A stretch of DNA of 24,024 bases, from NCBI GenBank assembly GCA_900553805.1, contig USEU01000028.1, positions 1 through 24,024 of the forward strand, given 5' to 3'. The notes beneath the pieces are model-generated. The model saw only the letters and a list, made by a program, of their open reading frames with translations. It made no database searches and was not told where the DNA came from. Within the stretch, counting starts at the first letter, position 1. Every line of letters starts with the position of its first letter. The position numbers were made by a program, and so were the translations under genes. This stretch comes from an uncultured Eubacteriales bacterium. GTDB taxonomy: Bacteria; Bacillota; Clostridia; Oscillospirales; Oscillospiraceae. Positions 15,863 through 22,826 of the stretch are shown here, piece after piece.

Positions 15863-15900
15863 ACTAACATTCGTTAGTGAAAATGATAATACATTTTCAC
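15863..15900. promoter_or_regulatory. Operator-like dyads at the tetR promoter
   Basis: ACTAAC-ATTC-GTTAGT (15863-15878) is a perfect 6-bp dyad just after the -10 box. GTGAAAATG-N6-CATTTTCAC (15877-15900) is a perfect 9-bp dyad covering the -10 box. Both are well placed for autorepression by the TetR protein; which one it binds is not known. Confidence 0.65.
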
Positions 15901-15911
15901 CAGATTGTCAA
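15883..15911 (-). promoter_or_regulatory. Promoter of the tetR operon
   Basis: On the minus strand a perfect TTGACA (15906-15911), a 17-base spacer and TATCAT (15883-15888), about 37 bases from the tetR ATG. Confidence 0.85.
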
Positions 15912-15927
15912 GATAAAATTTTGTAGA

Positions 15928-16070
15928 CGATTGAGTCACATCGTCCCGCCAGGTTGGTTCATATCCATACCCGGTTGAATGGGAAAATGTCGCGTAAATA
16001 ATCCATTACCCCGTCCCATTCAACGTACCAAGGCAATTCCGTAAGGTCTCGGGACGATGTGCCTCAATCG
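15928..16070. repeat. Nested inverted repeat in the tetR/Sel1 intergenic region
   Basis: Outer arms of 21 bases (15928-15948 and 16050-16070) pair with one mismatch. Inside, GTTGAATGGGA (15974-15984) pairs perfectly with TCCCATTCAAC (16014-16024). There is no open frame of note. It lies upstream of the tetR promoter and about 100 bases upstream of the Sel1 promoter. It may be another palindromic element or a regulatory site. Confidence 0.65.
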
Positions 16071-16091
16071 CCCCCCTACGATCATGACGGT

Positions 16092-16158
16092 GGTGCATTC
16101 CGTTCAACGGGCAGGGCGGTCCCGTGGGGTTTGGGGACGGGGTGCATTCCGTTCAACG
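16092..16158 (+). repeat. 18-bp direct repeats upstream of the Sel1 gene
   Basis: GGTGCATTCCGTTCAACG occurs at 16092-16109 and again, identical, at 16141-16158, 49 bases apart. The TTCAAC part is shared with the inner arms of the inverted repeat just upstream. The second copy ends 16 bases before the Sel1 -35 box, a place suited to an activator or repressor. Confidence 0.7.
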
Positions 16159-16174
16159 AACTTTGATATTGGGG

Positions 16175-16203
16175 TGGAAAACGGGGCGTACATGTGCTAT
16201 ACT
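16175..16203 (+). promoter_or_regulatory. Promoter of the Sel1-repeat gene
   Basis: TGGAAA (16175-16180), 17 bases, then TATACT (16198-16203) with an extended TGC just before it. The -35 box is weak. Confidence 0.6.
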
Positions 16204-16240
16204 GTGTTCAAAATCAGAAATGGCAGGAGGATCGCGTCAC

Positions 16241-17350
16241 ATGCCGCAGGTTATGAGTGCTGAACAGATTTTACGGGATATCCATCAGTCCCGTCCCGAG
16301 GTATTTGAGGATGGAGCGCGCCTGGTCGCGTTCTTTTCGGACTATTCCAGAGGGAAGCTCCGTCCGCAACAGAACCAGCTGGAAATTTTTCTGAAATGCG
16401 ACGGAAATACCCGCATTTTAAAGGTCCGCAGCGCCTCCCGGGTGGCGCAGCAGACGGAATATGCCCGGCTGGTTCGCACCATTGTGGATGACTACGGAAT
16501 GCAGGATGCCGCCGTCCAAAAAATGTGCGGCGCTTTCTGGCGGGTGGTCACCGGCACGGAGCCGCCGGTGGCGGAGGCCTCGCCGCGCGATGCGGCCGTT
16601 ACCCCTCCTGCCCCTCCCACGCCTCCTACCTCTTCTACGCCTTCTGTCCCTCCCGCTCCTCCTGTCCCTCCTGCCGCGGATACTGCCCCAGAACCGGCCG
16701 CAGCCGATGCGGCCGCAGAAGCGCTGTATCAGCAGGGAATGGAGTATTGGTACGGCAAAGGTGCTGCTGCCGGGATGCCGAGGGAGCAGCGGGTGCCCCG
16801 AGCAGTGCAGTGGCTGGAAAAGGCGGCGGCGCTGAACCATTTGGAAGCGCAGAAACAATTGGATCTCGCCTATAACTCAAGATGGTGGTCCGGCTACGAC
16901 CCTGCCAAATCGGTCTACTGGTGCCGCCGGGCGGCGGAGCAAGGGGACCCGGAGGCGCAGATGTCCATGGCCCAGCACTATCGGAACGGCGACAACGATG
17001 CACAGGATTACAATGAAGCGATCCGCTGGTATCAAAAAGCCGCCGCGCAGAATAGCACCAATGCCATGCTGTCGTTGGGCCTCCTCTACGGGTACCGCCT
17101 CAACACCCCTACCCTCGGCTTTGAATGGTGCCGGCGGGCAGCGGAGCTGGGGAACCGCGAGGCACAGTGGAGATTGGGCCAGATGTACGAGGAGGGCATC
17201 GGTGTAGCAAAAAATCCCGCCCAGGCTACCTACTGGTACAAAAAAGCAGACATCCCCATCGCCTATAAAGAATTGGCCCGCTGCTACCGGGAAGGCATTG
17301 GTGTCCCCAAAGACGCCGCCCAGGCGGAATACTGGCAGCGCAAGGCCTGA
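16241..17350 (+). CDS. Sel1-repeat protein with an unrecognised N-terminal domain
   Basis: 369 residues and no signal peptide. The N-terminal domain (about 1-115: SAEQILRDIHQSRPEVFEDG, then FSDYSRGKLRPQQNQLEIFL, ending CGAFWRVVTGTEPP) looks like a compact helical domain that I cannot assign to a family. A Pro/Ala/Ser-rich linker (about 118-165) follows. The rest is six Sel1-like (SLR) repeats of 33-38 residues with the A-x-YW(C/Y)(R/K)(R/K)AAE pattern, the last two with the canonical YxxGIGVxKDxAQAxYW form. SLR proteins are adaptors for protein-protein contact. The ATG at 16241 is chosen by its AGGAGG site 10 bases upstream; a second ATG at 16253 is possible. The gene is monocistronic and divergent from the tetR operon. 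Confidence 0.82.
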   Translation: MPQVMSAEQILRDIHQSRPEVFEDGARLVAFFSDYSRGKLRPQQNQLEIFLKCDGNTRILKVRSASRVAQQTEYARLVRTIVDDYGMQDAAVQKMCGAFWRVVTGTEPPVAEASPRDAAVTPPAPPTPPTSSTPSVPPAPPVPPAADTAPEPAAADAAAEALYQQGMEYWYGKGAAAGMPREQRVPRAVQWLEKAAALNHLEAQKQLDLAYNSRWWSGYDPAKSVYWCRRAAEQGDPEAQMSMAQHYRNGDNDAQDYNEAIRWYQKAAAQNSTNAMLSLGLLYGYRLNTPTLGFEWCRRAAELGNREAQWRLGQMYEEGIGVAKNPAQATYWYKKADIPIAYKELARCYREGIGVPKDAAQAEYWQRKA

Positions 17351-17380
17351 GCATCCATACCTGCTGAATCAGCTTAGATA

Positions 17381-17640
17381 CCTTGGCTCCCCGGTGGGGG
17401 AGCTGGCAGCCCGTAAGGGCTGACTTAGCGATGCGCAGGCGCTATGCAAGCGAGCAACCGCCGTCAGGCGGCTCTTAGCGAGTCGCAGAGGGAGTGTTGT
17501 TCGGTGAATGTGAACAGCTCAAAGCTACCAACGCCACCCCCTTTGCCGCTTCGCGGCATGAAACAGAGGTATGATTGCCACCGGCAATCATTGTTATCCT
17601 GATTCGCTGCGCGGCGCACCACCCCCAAAGGGGGCAGCAA
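17381..17640 (+). repeat. Dispersed repeat family B, copy 3 (longest)
   Basis: About 260 bp. It opens with the CCTTGGCTCCCC-N-GGGGGAGCTGG hairpin, includes ACCGCC-GTCA-GGCGGCT and GCCGCTTCGCGGC hairpins, and ends in GATTCGCTGCGCGGCG and CACCACCCCCAAAGGGGG. Copy 1 matches its first half in reverse, and copy 2 matches both ends. It fills most of the gap between the Sel1 gene and the convergent anti-sigma-like gene. No gene was seen in it. Confidence 0.82.
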
Positions 17641-17678
17641 GTTGGTGCCAGCAGGGTATCCTGAGCAGACAGCACATA

Positions 17679-17707
17679 CCCCCCAGCCTGGGCAGCAGGC
17701 TGGGGGG
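17679..17707. terminator. Strong hairpin between convergent genes
   Basis: A perfect 12-bp stem CCCCCCAGCCTG / CAGGCTGGGGGG has a 5-base loop and lies 12 bases past the stop of the gene at 17719. There is no T-run on either side, so the terminator call is by position and strength. Confidence 0.55.
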
Positions 17708-17718
17708 TTGCTCGTCGG

Positions 17719-19104
17719 TCAGTCGGGCATCAGGGTCGTTGACCAATCTCCGTGGGAGAGGGTGACGGAAACGATGTCGTCCACGTTGACGGCGCTGTTG
17801 AGCATGTCCAGGGTGGTATCGTCCCACAGGCCCTTGCGGAAGAGGGTGTTGTCCACGCTGTCGCTGGTCACCACGAAGTCGGAGCCGTCGCGCAGGTTCA
17901 GGGTGATGTCTACGCTGCCGCCGGGGATGTATTTTTCACCGTTGGCGTGGACGCACAGGGTATTTACCAGCACGTCGCCGCCGCCAAAGGTCTTGCTGGG
18001 CAGGACGCTGTCTTCGGGGAAGGTGAGGATCAGCTTGTTGGGCTGGGGTCTGGCATCCAGCTCCGCATTGGTCAGGAAGAAATAGGCCCCTTCCGCAATC
18101 ACCTCCGCCCTGCCCCCGAAGGTGGCGTCCACCGGGCCGTCGCCCCACAGCGCCCGCAGCTTTGCCTCGGCCTCCTCCGGCGTCAGCTCCTGGCGCAGGC
18201 GGGCTTCGATCTCCTCCCGGGGGTCTGCCTCCGTGCTCTGCTCCTCGGCGTGGCTCCAGTCGAATTCGTTGGCGGCCAGGTAATAGTAGTCGTCGTATTC
18301 GCCGGTATGGCCGGAGAAGCCGGATTCTTCCTGGAGCCGGGCGGCGGCCTCCTCCGCCGTCAGCTCCTGCCGCAGCTCCTCCCGGCGCTTTGCGATGTAG
18401 TCCCGCCGCTCCTGGGCGAAGCGCTCGGAATCCTCCAGATTGCTCTGGTAGACATTGTGATCGTCCAGGGTGATGGCAAAAACGGAGCTGCTGCGCATGT
18501 CACAGTGGAAATAATAGGTCAGGGCCAGGGTGGTATCCGTGGTTTTGTCGTCCAGAATGTAGGCGCGGCCATACTGGGAAAATTCCAGCATACCGGGGAT
18601 AATCTCGCCGTCGTATTGGCGGTGCAGTGTCTCGTCGTCCAACGGCTCCGGGTGCTCCAGGGCCAGGGTGACGAAGCCTGCCTTGAGGGCGCTGTCGTAT
18701 ACATAGGCGTCCACGGTCAGCTTGTAGCCGCCGTTTTCCAATGTCTGCCCCACGGGGGATATCCAGTTTTCCATGGCCTGGGCCACGGTCTCATCCACCG
18801 GGCGCTTGTCGTAGCCGGGGATCATATAGCTGCTCGGCCAGGGCTTCTGGTCGTCGGGTACCTCCGTGGGGGCCTTGCTGTCGCCGCTGCCGTACAGGCC
18901 CTGCACCATTTCCTGAGGGGAATCGAACAGGAAAAAGCGGGCGGCTGCGTAGGCGGTGCCCACAAGCAGGGCGGTGATAATCGCCGCGATCAGCAGGCGG
19001 CGGGTGAATTTCATGCCGGATCTCATTTTTGCTTCCTCCTCTGTTTTGGCAAGGCGGGAGGTTTCCAGGCCGCCGATGGCCCGGAACAGGTCTTCCTTTT
19101 TCAT
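17719..19104 (-). CDS. Membrane-anchored anti-sigma-like protein
   Basis: 461 residues. A short cytoplasmic part (1-33, MKKEDLFRAIGGLETSRLAK...) precedes one membrane helix (about 36-54). A large outside domain of about 400 residues follows, with beta-rich ends and a charged middle. The middle has a duplicated helix-like segment (about 240-257 RREELRQELTAEEAAARL and 298-316 IEARLRQELTPEEAEAKL) separated by an acidic, Tyr-rich stretch. The ATG overlaps the stop of the sigma gene by 4 bases (ATGA), so the two are coupled. The topology and pairing are those of anti-sigma factors that hold a sigma factor at the membrane until an outside signal arrives. There is no zinc HxxxCxxC motif. The ligand is unknown, and no specific family is claimed. 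Confidence 0.75.
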   Translation of the reverse strand: MKKEDLFRAIGGLETSRLAKTEEEAKMRSGMKFTRRLLIAAIITALLVGTAYAAARFFLFDSPQEMVQGLYGSGDSKAPTEVPDDQKPWPSSYMIPGYDKRPVDETVAQAMENWISPVGQTLENGGYKLTVDAYVYDSALKAGFVTLALEHPEPLDDETLHRQYDGEIIPGMLEFSQYGRAYILDDKTTDTTLALTYYFHCDMRSSSVFAITLDDHNVYQSNLEDSERFAQERRDYIAKRREELRQELTAEEAAARLQEESGFSGHTGEYDDYYYLAANEFDWSHAEEQSTEADPREEIEARLRQELTPEEAEAKLRALWGDGPVDATFGGRAEVIAEGAYFFLTNAELDARPQPNKLILTFPEDSVLPSKTFGGGDVLVNTLCVHANGEKYIPGGSVDITLNLRDGSDFVVTSDSVDNTLFRKGLWDDTTLDMLNSAVNVDDIVSVTLSHGDWSTTLMPD

Positions 19105-19661
19105 ACTGCGTAACCCTCCTGAATCAGGTATGCTTTCAGCTTTTTCCGGGTGCGGCTGAGGCTTTGCAGTACCGCCGACTGGGTCATGTGATAGCGCCGG
19201 GCAATCTCATCGGTATCCTCCACAAAGAAATAGCGGCGCAGGAACACATTCTGATCCCGCTGGCTCTGGGTATCCAGAAAGGCGGCAATGGTGCGGGTCA
19301 GCTCCTTTGCCGCCAGCCGGGCGTCCACCGCCGAAGCGTCGCTGACGCATTCCGCAAGCTCGTCCAGCACCAGGGGGACCTCTCCCCCGCCCCGCTTCTG
19401 CGCCGTTTCGCTGCGCCAGCGGCTGAACGCCAGGTTCCGGGTGATCTTCGCCAGGAACAGCCGCAGCACCTTGGGCCGGGTGGGCGGGATGGACCGCCAG
19501 GCTTTCAGATATGTATCGCTGACGGTCTCCTCGGCGTCTGCTTCGCTGCACAGAATGCGGTTTGCCAGGCTGAAGCAGTAAGCGCCGTATTTTTCATCCG
19601 TCCGCGCCACCGCCTGCTCGTCCCGGGCAAAGTATAGCGCCACGATCTGTTCATCCTCCAT
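19101..19661 (-). CDS. ECF-type RNA polymerase sigma factor
   Basis: 186 residues. Region 2 is at about 5-75 (EDEQIVALYFARDEQAVART, then DAEETVSDTYLKAWRSIPPT and a LAKITRNLAFSRWR-like end), and region 4 at about 115-180 with RDQNVFLRRYFFVEDTDEIA and a helix-turn-helix ending SAVLQSLSRTRKKLKAYL. It would direct RNA polymerase to a small regulon including its own promoter. A GGAGG site lies 6 bases before the ATG. It belongs to the same subfamily as the sigma gene at 23349 and the remnant at 163, all beginning MED-x-QI. It is paired with the downstream membrane protein and diverges from the RACo operon. Confidence 0.92.
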   Translation of the reverse strand: MEDEQIVALYFARDEQAVARTDEKYGAYCFSLANRILCSEADAEETVSDTYLKAWRSIPPTRPKVLRLFLAKITRNLAFSRWRSETAQKRGGGEVPLVLDELAECVSDASAVDARLAAKELTRTIAAFLDTQSQRDQNVFLRRYFFVEDTDEIARRYHMTQSAVLQSLSRTRKKLKAYLIQEGYAV

Positions 19662-19705
19662 GGGGGTTCCTCCGTTTCTTGCCGAATTTTTTAAAAGGCC
19701 TTTGT

Positions 19706-19739
19706 CCTATAAGACGCAGAAAGAATGCGCCCTGTGACA
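19706..19739 (-). promoter_or_regulatory. ECF-type promoter-like element of the sigma gene
   Basis: On the minus strand TGTCACA (19733-19739), 16 bases, then CGTCTTATAGG (19706-19716). The -35-like word and the 16-base gap match the other two sigma genes in the window, which supports autoregulation. Confidence 0.6.
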
Positions 19740-19781
19740 GATTCCGCAGAAATTATTCCGATAAAAATATATCGATTGTAC

Positions 19782-19810
19782 TGGACAACCGCAATGATCC
19801 ATGCTATACT
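19782..19810 (+). promoter_or_regulatory. Promoter of the RACo operon
   Basis: TGGACA (19782-19787), 17 bases, then TATACT (19805-19810) with an extended TGC. Its -35 box starts 43 bases from the end of the divergent sigma promoter. Confidence 0.75.
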
Positions 19811-19848
19811 AGGCACGTAGAATTATGGAAGAAAGCGGGTATACATAC

Positions 19849-21777
19849 ATGCCGAAGGTCATTTTTCAAATTGAGGGCGGGAGCCCCGTTTCCGTGGAAT
19901 GCAACAAGGGCGATAATCTGCTGGAGATCGCCCGCCGGGCCAATGTGGCCATCGACGCCCCCTGCGGCGGCAACGGCTCCTGCGGCAAATGCCGGGTGCA
20001 GCTGGTGGAGGGCGAGCTGGAATCTATGAAGAGCCGCCACATCTCCGACGAGGAATACGCGGCGGGCTGGCGGCTGAGCTGCTGCTCCAAGGTGGTGGGA
20101 GACGCCACGGTAATGGTGCCGGATATTGCCAGCGCTTACCAGTCCCGGATGAAGACCGCCGACCTTTCCAGCCCTCAGGAGATCGTAATTTTTGAAAACT
20201 GCCAGAATCAGCTGAAGGCCAGCGGCATCCATTTTGAAAACCGCTACCGCAGCGCCGTGCTCACCATGGCGGAGCCGACCCTGGACGACACCATGCCCGA
20301 CAACGAGCGTCTGACCTGGGCCATCGAAGAGGCCCTGGGCGTGGAGCGGGTGGAGCTGCCCTTCGCCGTGATGGTGAAGCTGGCCCACACCCTGCGGGAG
20401 AACAATTGGAATGTATGCGTCAAGGGCGAGCTGAAGGACGGCACCTTCCGCTGCATGGAGATCACCGCGCCCACAGATACCGCCGTGGTGGGCTGCGCCA
20501 TCGACATCGGCACCACCACCGTGACCATGGTGCTGGTGGATCTGGAAAGCGGAAAGATCCTTGCCAAGGGCTCCTCCGGCAACGGTCAGATCCGCTACGG
20601 CGCGGATGTGATCAACCGCATCATCGAGCAGGGCAAGTCCGGCGGCCGGAAAAAGCTCCAGGACGCCATCATCAAGGAGACTCTGTCCCCCATCATTGCC
20701 AACCTGTGTGCCAGCGCCAAAATTTCCGCCCGGAGCATCCTGCGCCTCTCCGTGGGCGCCAACACCACCATGAACCACCTGTTTGTCGGCGTGGACGCCG
20801 AGCCGGTGCGGATGGAGCCGTACGTGCCCAGCTTCTTCGCCTGGGAGGGGCTGCTGGCCGGTGACGTGAAGCTGCCCGCCAATCCCCTGGCCCCGGTGCT
20901 GATCGCGCCCAACATCGGCTCCTACGTGGGCGGCGATATCACCGCCGGTACCCTGGCCGCCGGACTGTGGGATCAGGATGAAATGAGCCTGTTCATCGAC
21001 CTGGGCACCAACGGCGAAATTGTATTCGGCAACCGGGACTTTATGATGAGCTGTGCCTGCTCCGCAGGCCCCGCCTTTGAGGGCGGCGACATCTCCTGCG
21101 GCATGCGGGCCACCGACGGCGCGGTGGAGGCCTGCACCCTGGACAAATACACCATGGAGCCGACCCTGCGCATTGTGGGCGATCCGGGTCAGAGGCCCGT
21201 GGGCATCTGCGGCTCCGGCATCATTGATATCATTTCCGAGCTGTTCCGCTGCGGCATCATCAACGCCAAGGGCCTGTTTGTCCGGGAGGGCGACCGGGTG
21301 AAGCGGGACGCCCACGGCATGGGCCGCTATGTGCTGGCCTGGGAGCAGGAATCCGACACCGGGCGGGAGGTATCCATCAACGAGGTGGATATCGACAACT
21401 TCATCCGGGCCAAGGGTGCCATCTTCTCCGCCATTGCCACCCTGCTTGCCAGCGTGGACATGACCCCGGAGATGATCGACAAGGTATACGTCGCCGGCGG
21501 CATCGGCTCCGGCATCAATATGAAGAACGCGGTGAACATCGGCATGTTCCCGGATGTGGAGCTGGAGAAATTCCACTACATCGGCAACTCCTCCCTGGCC
21601 GGGGCCTACGCCATGGTCATGAGCGACGAGGCCAACCAGAAGCTGGCAGAGGTGGCCACCAACATGACCTATCTGGAGCTGAGCACCCACCCGGGCTACA
21701 TGGATTCCTTCGTGGCCGCCTGCTTCCTGCCCCATACCGACGCCAGCCTGTTCCCCCACAGCGTACAGGAGATGTGA
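19849..21777 (+). CDS. RACo-type corrinoid-protein reductive activator (2Fe-2S + ASKHA ATPase)
   Basis: 642 residues. The N-terminal ferredoxin-like domain binds 2Fe-2S through Cys39, Cys45, Cys48 (CGGNGSCGKC, the Cx5Cx2C pattern) and Cys78 or 79. After a linker and middle domain come the ASKHA ATPase motifs DIGTTTVTMVLVD (about residue 225), DLGTNGEIVFGN and VAGGIGSGI, as in the RACo C-terminal family (DUF4445). RACo proteins use ATP and a reduced iron-sulfur centre to bring cob(II)alamin of corrinoid methyltransferases back to Co(I). The ATG at 19849 is chosen because the promoter predicts transcription from about 19817, leaving room for a weak GGAAGAAAG site, whereas the ATG at 19825 would be nearly leaderless. 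It is first in an operon with a VOC and a DUF3786 gene; no corrinoid protein or methyltransferase is in the window. Confidence 0.88.
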   Translation: MPKVIFQIEGGSPVSVECNKGDNLLEIARRANVAIDAPCGGNGSCGKCRVQLVEGELESMKSRHISDEEYAAGWRLSCCSKVVGDATVMVPDIASAYQSRMKTADLSSPQEIVIFENCQNQLKASGIHFENRYRSAVLTMAEPTLDDTMPDNERLTWAIEEALGVERVELPFAVMVKLAHTLRENNWNVCVKGELKDGTFRCMEITAPTDTAVVGCAIDIGTTTVTMVLVDLESGKILAKGSSGNGQIRYGADVINRIIEQGKSGGRKKLQDAIIKETLSPIIANLCASAKISARSILRLSVGANTTMNHLFVGVDAEPVRMEPYVPSFFAWEGLLAGDVKLPANPLAPVLIAPNIGSYVGGDITAGTLAAGLWDQDEMSLFIDLGTNGEIVFGNRDFMMSCACSAGPAFEGGDISCGMRATDGAVEACTLDKYTMEPTLRIVGDPGQRPVGICGSGIIDIISELFRCGIINAKGLFVREGDRVKRDAHGMGRYVLAWEQESDTGREVSINEVDIDNFIRAKGAIFSAIATLLASVDMTPEMIDKVYVAGGIGSGINMKNAVNIGMFPDVELEKFHYIGNSSLAGAYAMVMSDEANQKLAEVATNMTYLELSTHPGYMDSFVAACFLPHTDASLFPHSVQEM

Positions 21778-21779
21778 CC

Positions 21780-22157
21780 ATGCTGGAAGGAACGCATCAT
21801 ATCGCCATCATTGCCTCGGATGAGCAAAGAGCGCTGGATTTTTACACAAATAAGCTGGGCTTCACCCTGGAAAAGGAGACCTGGCGTCCTGCCCAACAGG
21901 ATTACCTGCGGATGCTGCGGCTGGGAGATACGGTCATTGAGCTGTTTATTCACCCCGACGCGCCCCAGCGGGTCACTGGCCCGGAGGCCCTGGGACTTCG
22001 GCACCTGGCCTTCCGGGTGACGGACATTGAAGCTGCAAGAGACTGGCTCAACAGCCGGGGCATCGAAACGGAGCCGATCCACGACGACACCGCCAACGGC
22101 GGACACTATGTTTTCTTCCGCGACCCCGACGGTCAGCCTCTGGAATTACATGATTAA
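21780..22157 (+). CDS. VOC family protein (glyoxalase/bleomycin-resistance fold)
   Basis: 125 residues, one vicinal-oxygen-chelate module of two beta-alpha-beta-beta-beta halves. Likely metal ligands are a His in GTHHIAIIAS, Glu in TVIELFIH, His in GLRHLAFRV and Glu in GQPLELHD, matching the usual H/E/H/E set. Such proteins include lactoylglutathione lyase relatives, epimerases and small-molecule binders; this one resembles the short GloA2-like group, and the substrate is unknown. The ATG at 21780 follows an AGGAG site by 8 bases and begins 3 bases after the RACo stop. It is co-transcribed with its neighbours. Confidence 0.88.
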   Translation: MLEGTHHIAIIASDEQRALDFYTNKLGFTLEKETWRPAQQDYLRMLRLGDTVIELFIHPDAPQRVTGPEALGLRHLAFRVTDIEAARDWLNSRGIETEPIHDDTANGGHYVFFRDPDGQPLELHD

Positions 22158-22168
22158 GGAATGAAAAA

Positions 22169-22780
22169 ATGCAAGTAGAAAATCACAAGGAAGAAGTTCC
22201 CTTTGCCTATTATGAGGAGCAGTTTCGCGCCCTCAACCCGGAGCAGACGCTGACCCGGCTGCCGGATGCCCGGTGGGATGGGTCGGAATTCACCCTGCGC
22301 CTGCTGGGCCGGGATTTTGCCATTGCCCACCCGGCCTATGCCATCCGCGCTCTGGACGGCGGCCCGGTGCCTTCCCTGCCCACCCAGACCTTTTTGCTGC
22401 GCTACCTGCTGGAAAGCCGGGAGACCGCCTGGGGCGGCCAGTGGAAAACCTTCCGGGAAATGCCCTGGGGGGAGATGTACATCAAGCCCTACACCGGCCG
22501 GGTGCTCACCCGCGCCGCCTTCACCTTCGGCACCCGCATCGACGCCTTCCGGGCGGCCTGTGAAAAAATGGGAGCGGTGAAGCTGAACCACGGCGACGCC
22601 GGATATCAGTTTGAGCTGGTGCCCGGCTACCAGATGCAGCTGCTGGTGTGGGAGGGGGACGAGGAATTCCCCCCCAACGCCCAGGTGCTGTACTCCGACA
22701 ATTTCGAGCAGGCCTTTGCCCCGGAGGACCGGGTGGTGGCGGGCGATATTCTGATCTCCACCATCAAAGCTTACTTCTGA
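22169..22780 (+). CDS. DUF3786 domain protein
   Basis: 203 residues, soluble, with no signal peptide. The DUF3786 pattern is visible: PSLPTQTFLLRYLLES, then WKTFREMPWGEMYIKPYTGR, then AFTFGTRIDAFRAACEKMGA, and the acidic WEGDEEFPPNAQVLYSDN block before the last helix. Members are found in anaerobes, often near corrinoid or iron-sulfur proteins, but no activity is established. The gene starts 12 bases after the VOC stop with a TAAGGA site, and is the last gene of the RACo operon before a strong terminator. It may assist the RACo reaction or its corrinoid partner, which is inference from position. Confidence 0.8.
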   Translation: MQVENHKEEVPFAYYEEQFRALNPEQTLTRLPDARWDGSEFTLRLLGRDFAIAHPAYAIRALDGGPVPSLPTQTFLLRYLLESRETAWGGQWKTFREMPWGEMYIKPYTGRVLTRAAFTFGTRIDAFRAACEKMGAVKLNHGDAGYQFELVPGYQMQLLVWEGDEEFPPNAQVLYSDNFEQAFAPEDRVVAGDILISTIKAYF

Positions 22781-22785
22781 CAGGA

Positions 22786-22826
22786 TGCCCCAGCAGTTTT
22801 ATGCTGCTGGGGCACCCTTTATTTTT
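22786..22826 (+). terminator. Terminator of the RACo operon
   Basis: A perfect 11-bp stem TGCCCCAGCAG / CTGCTGGGGCA has a 7-base loop, followed by CCCTTTATTTTT. Its T-run overlaps the stop codon of the convergent gene at 22819. Confidence 0.88.

Noticed and set aside
17752..19113. Open frame of 453 codons on the plus strand
   Set aside because: It is antisense to the anti-sigma-like gene. The coupled ATGA overlap with the sigma gene supports the minus strand.
19804..21759. Open frame of 651 codons on the minus strand
   Set aside because: It is antisense to the RACo gene, which has clear Fe-S and ATPase motifs.
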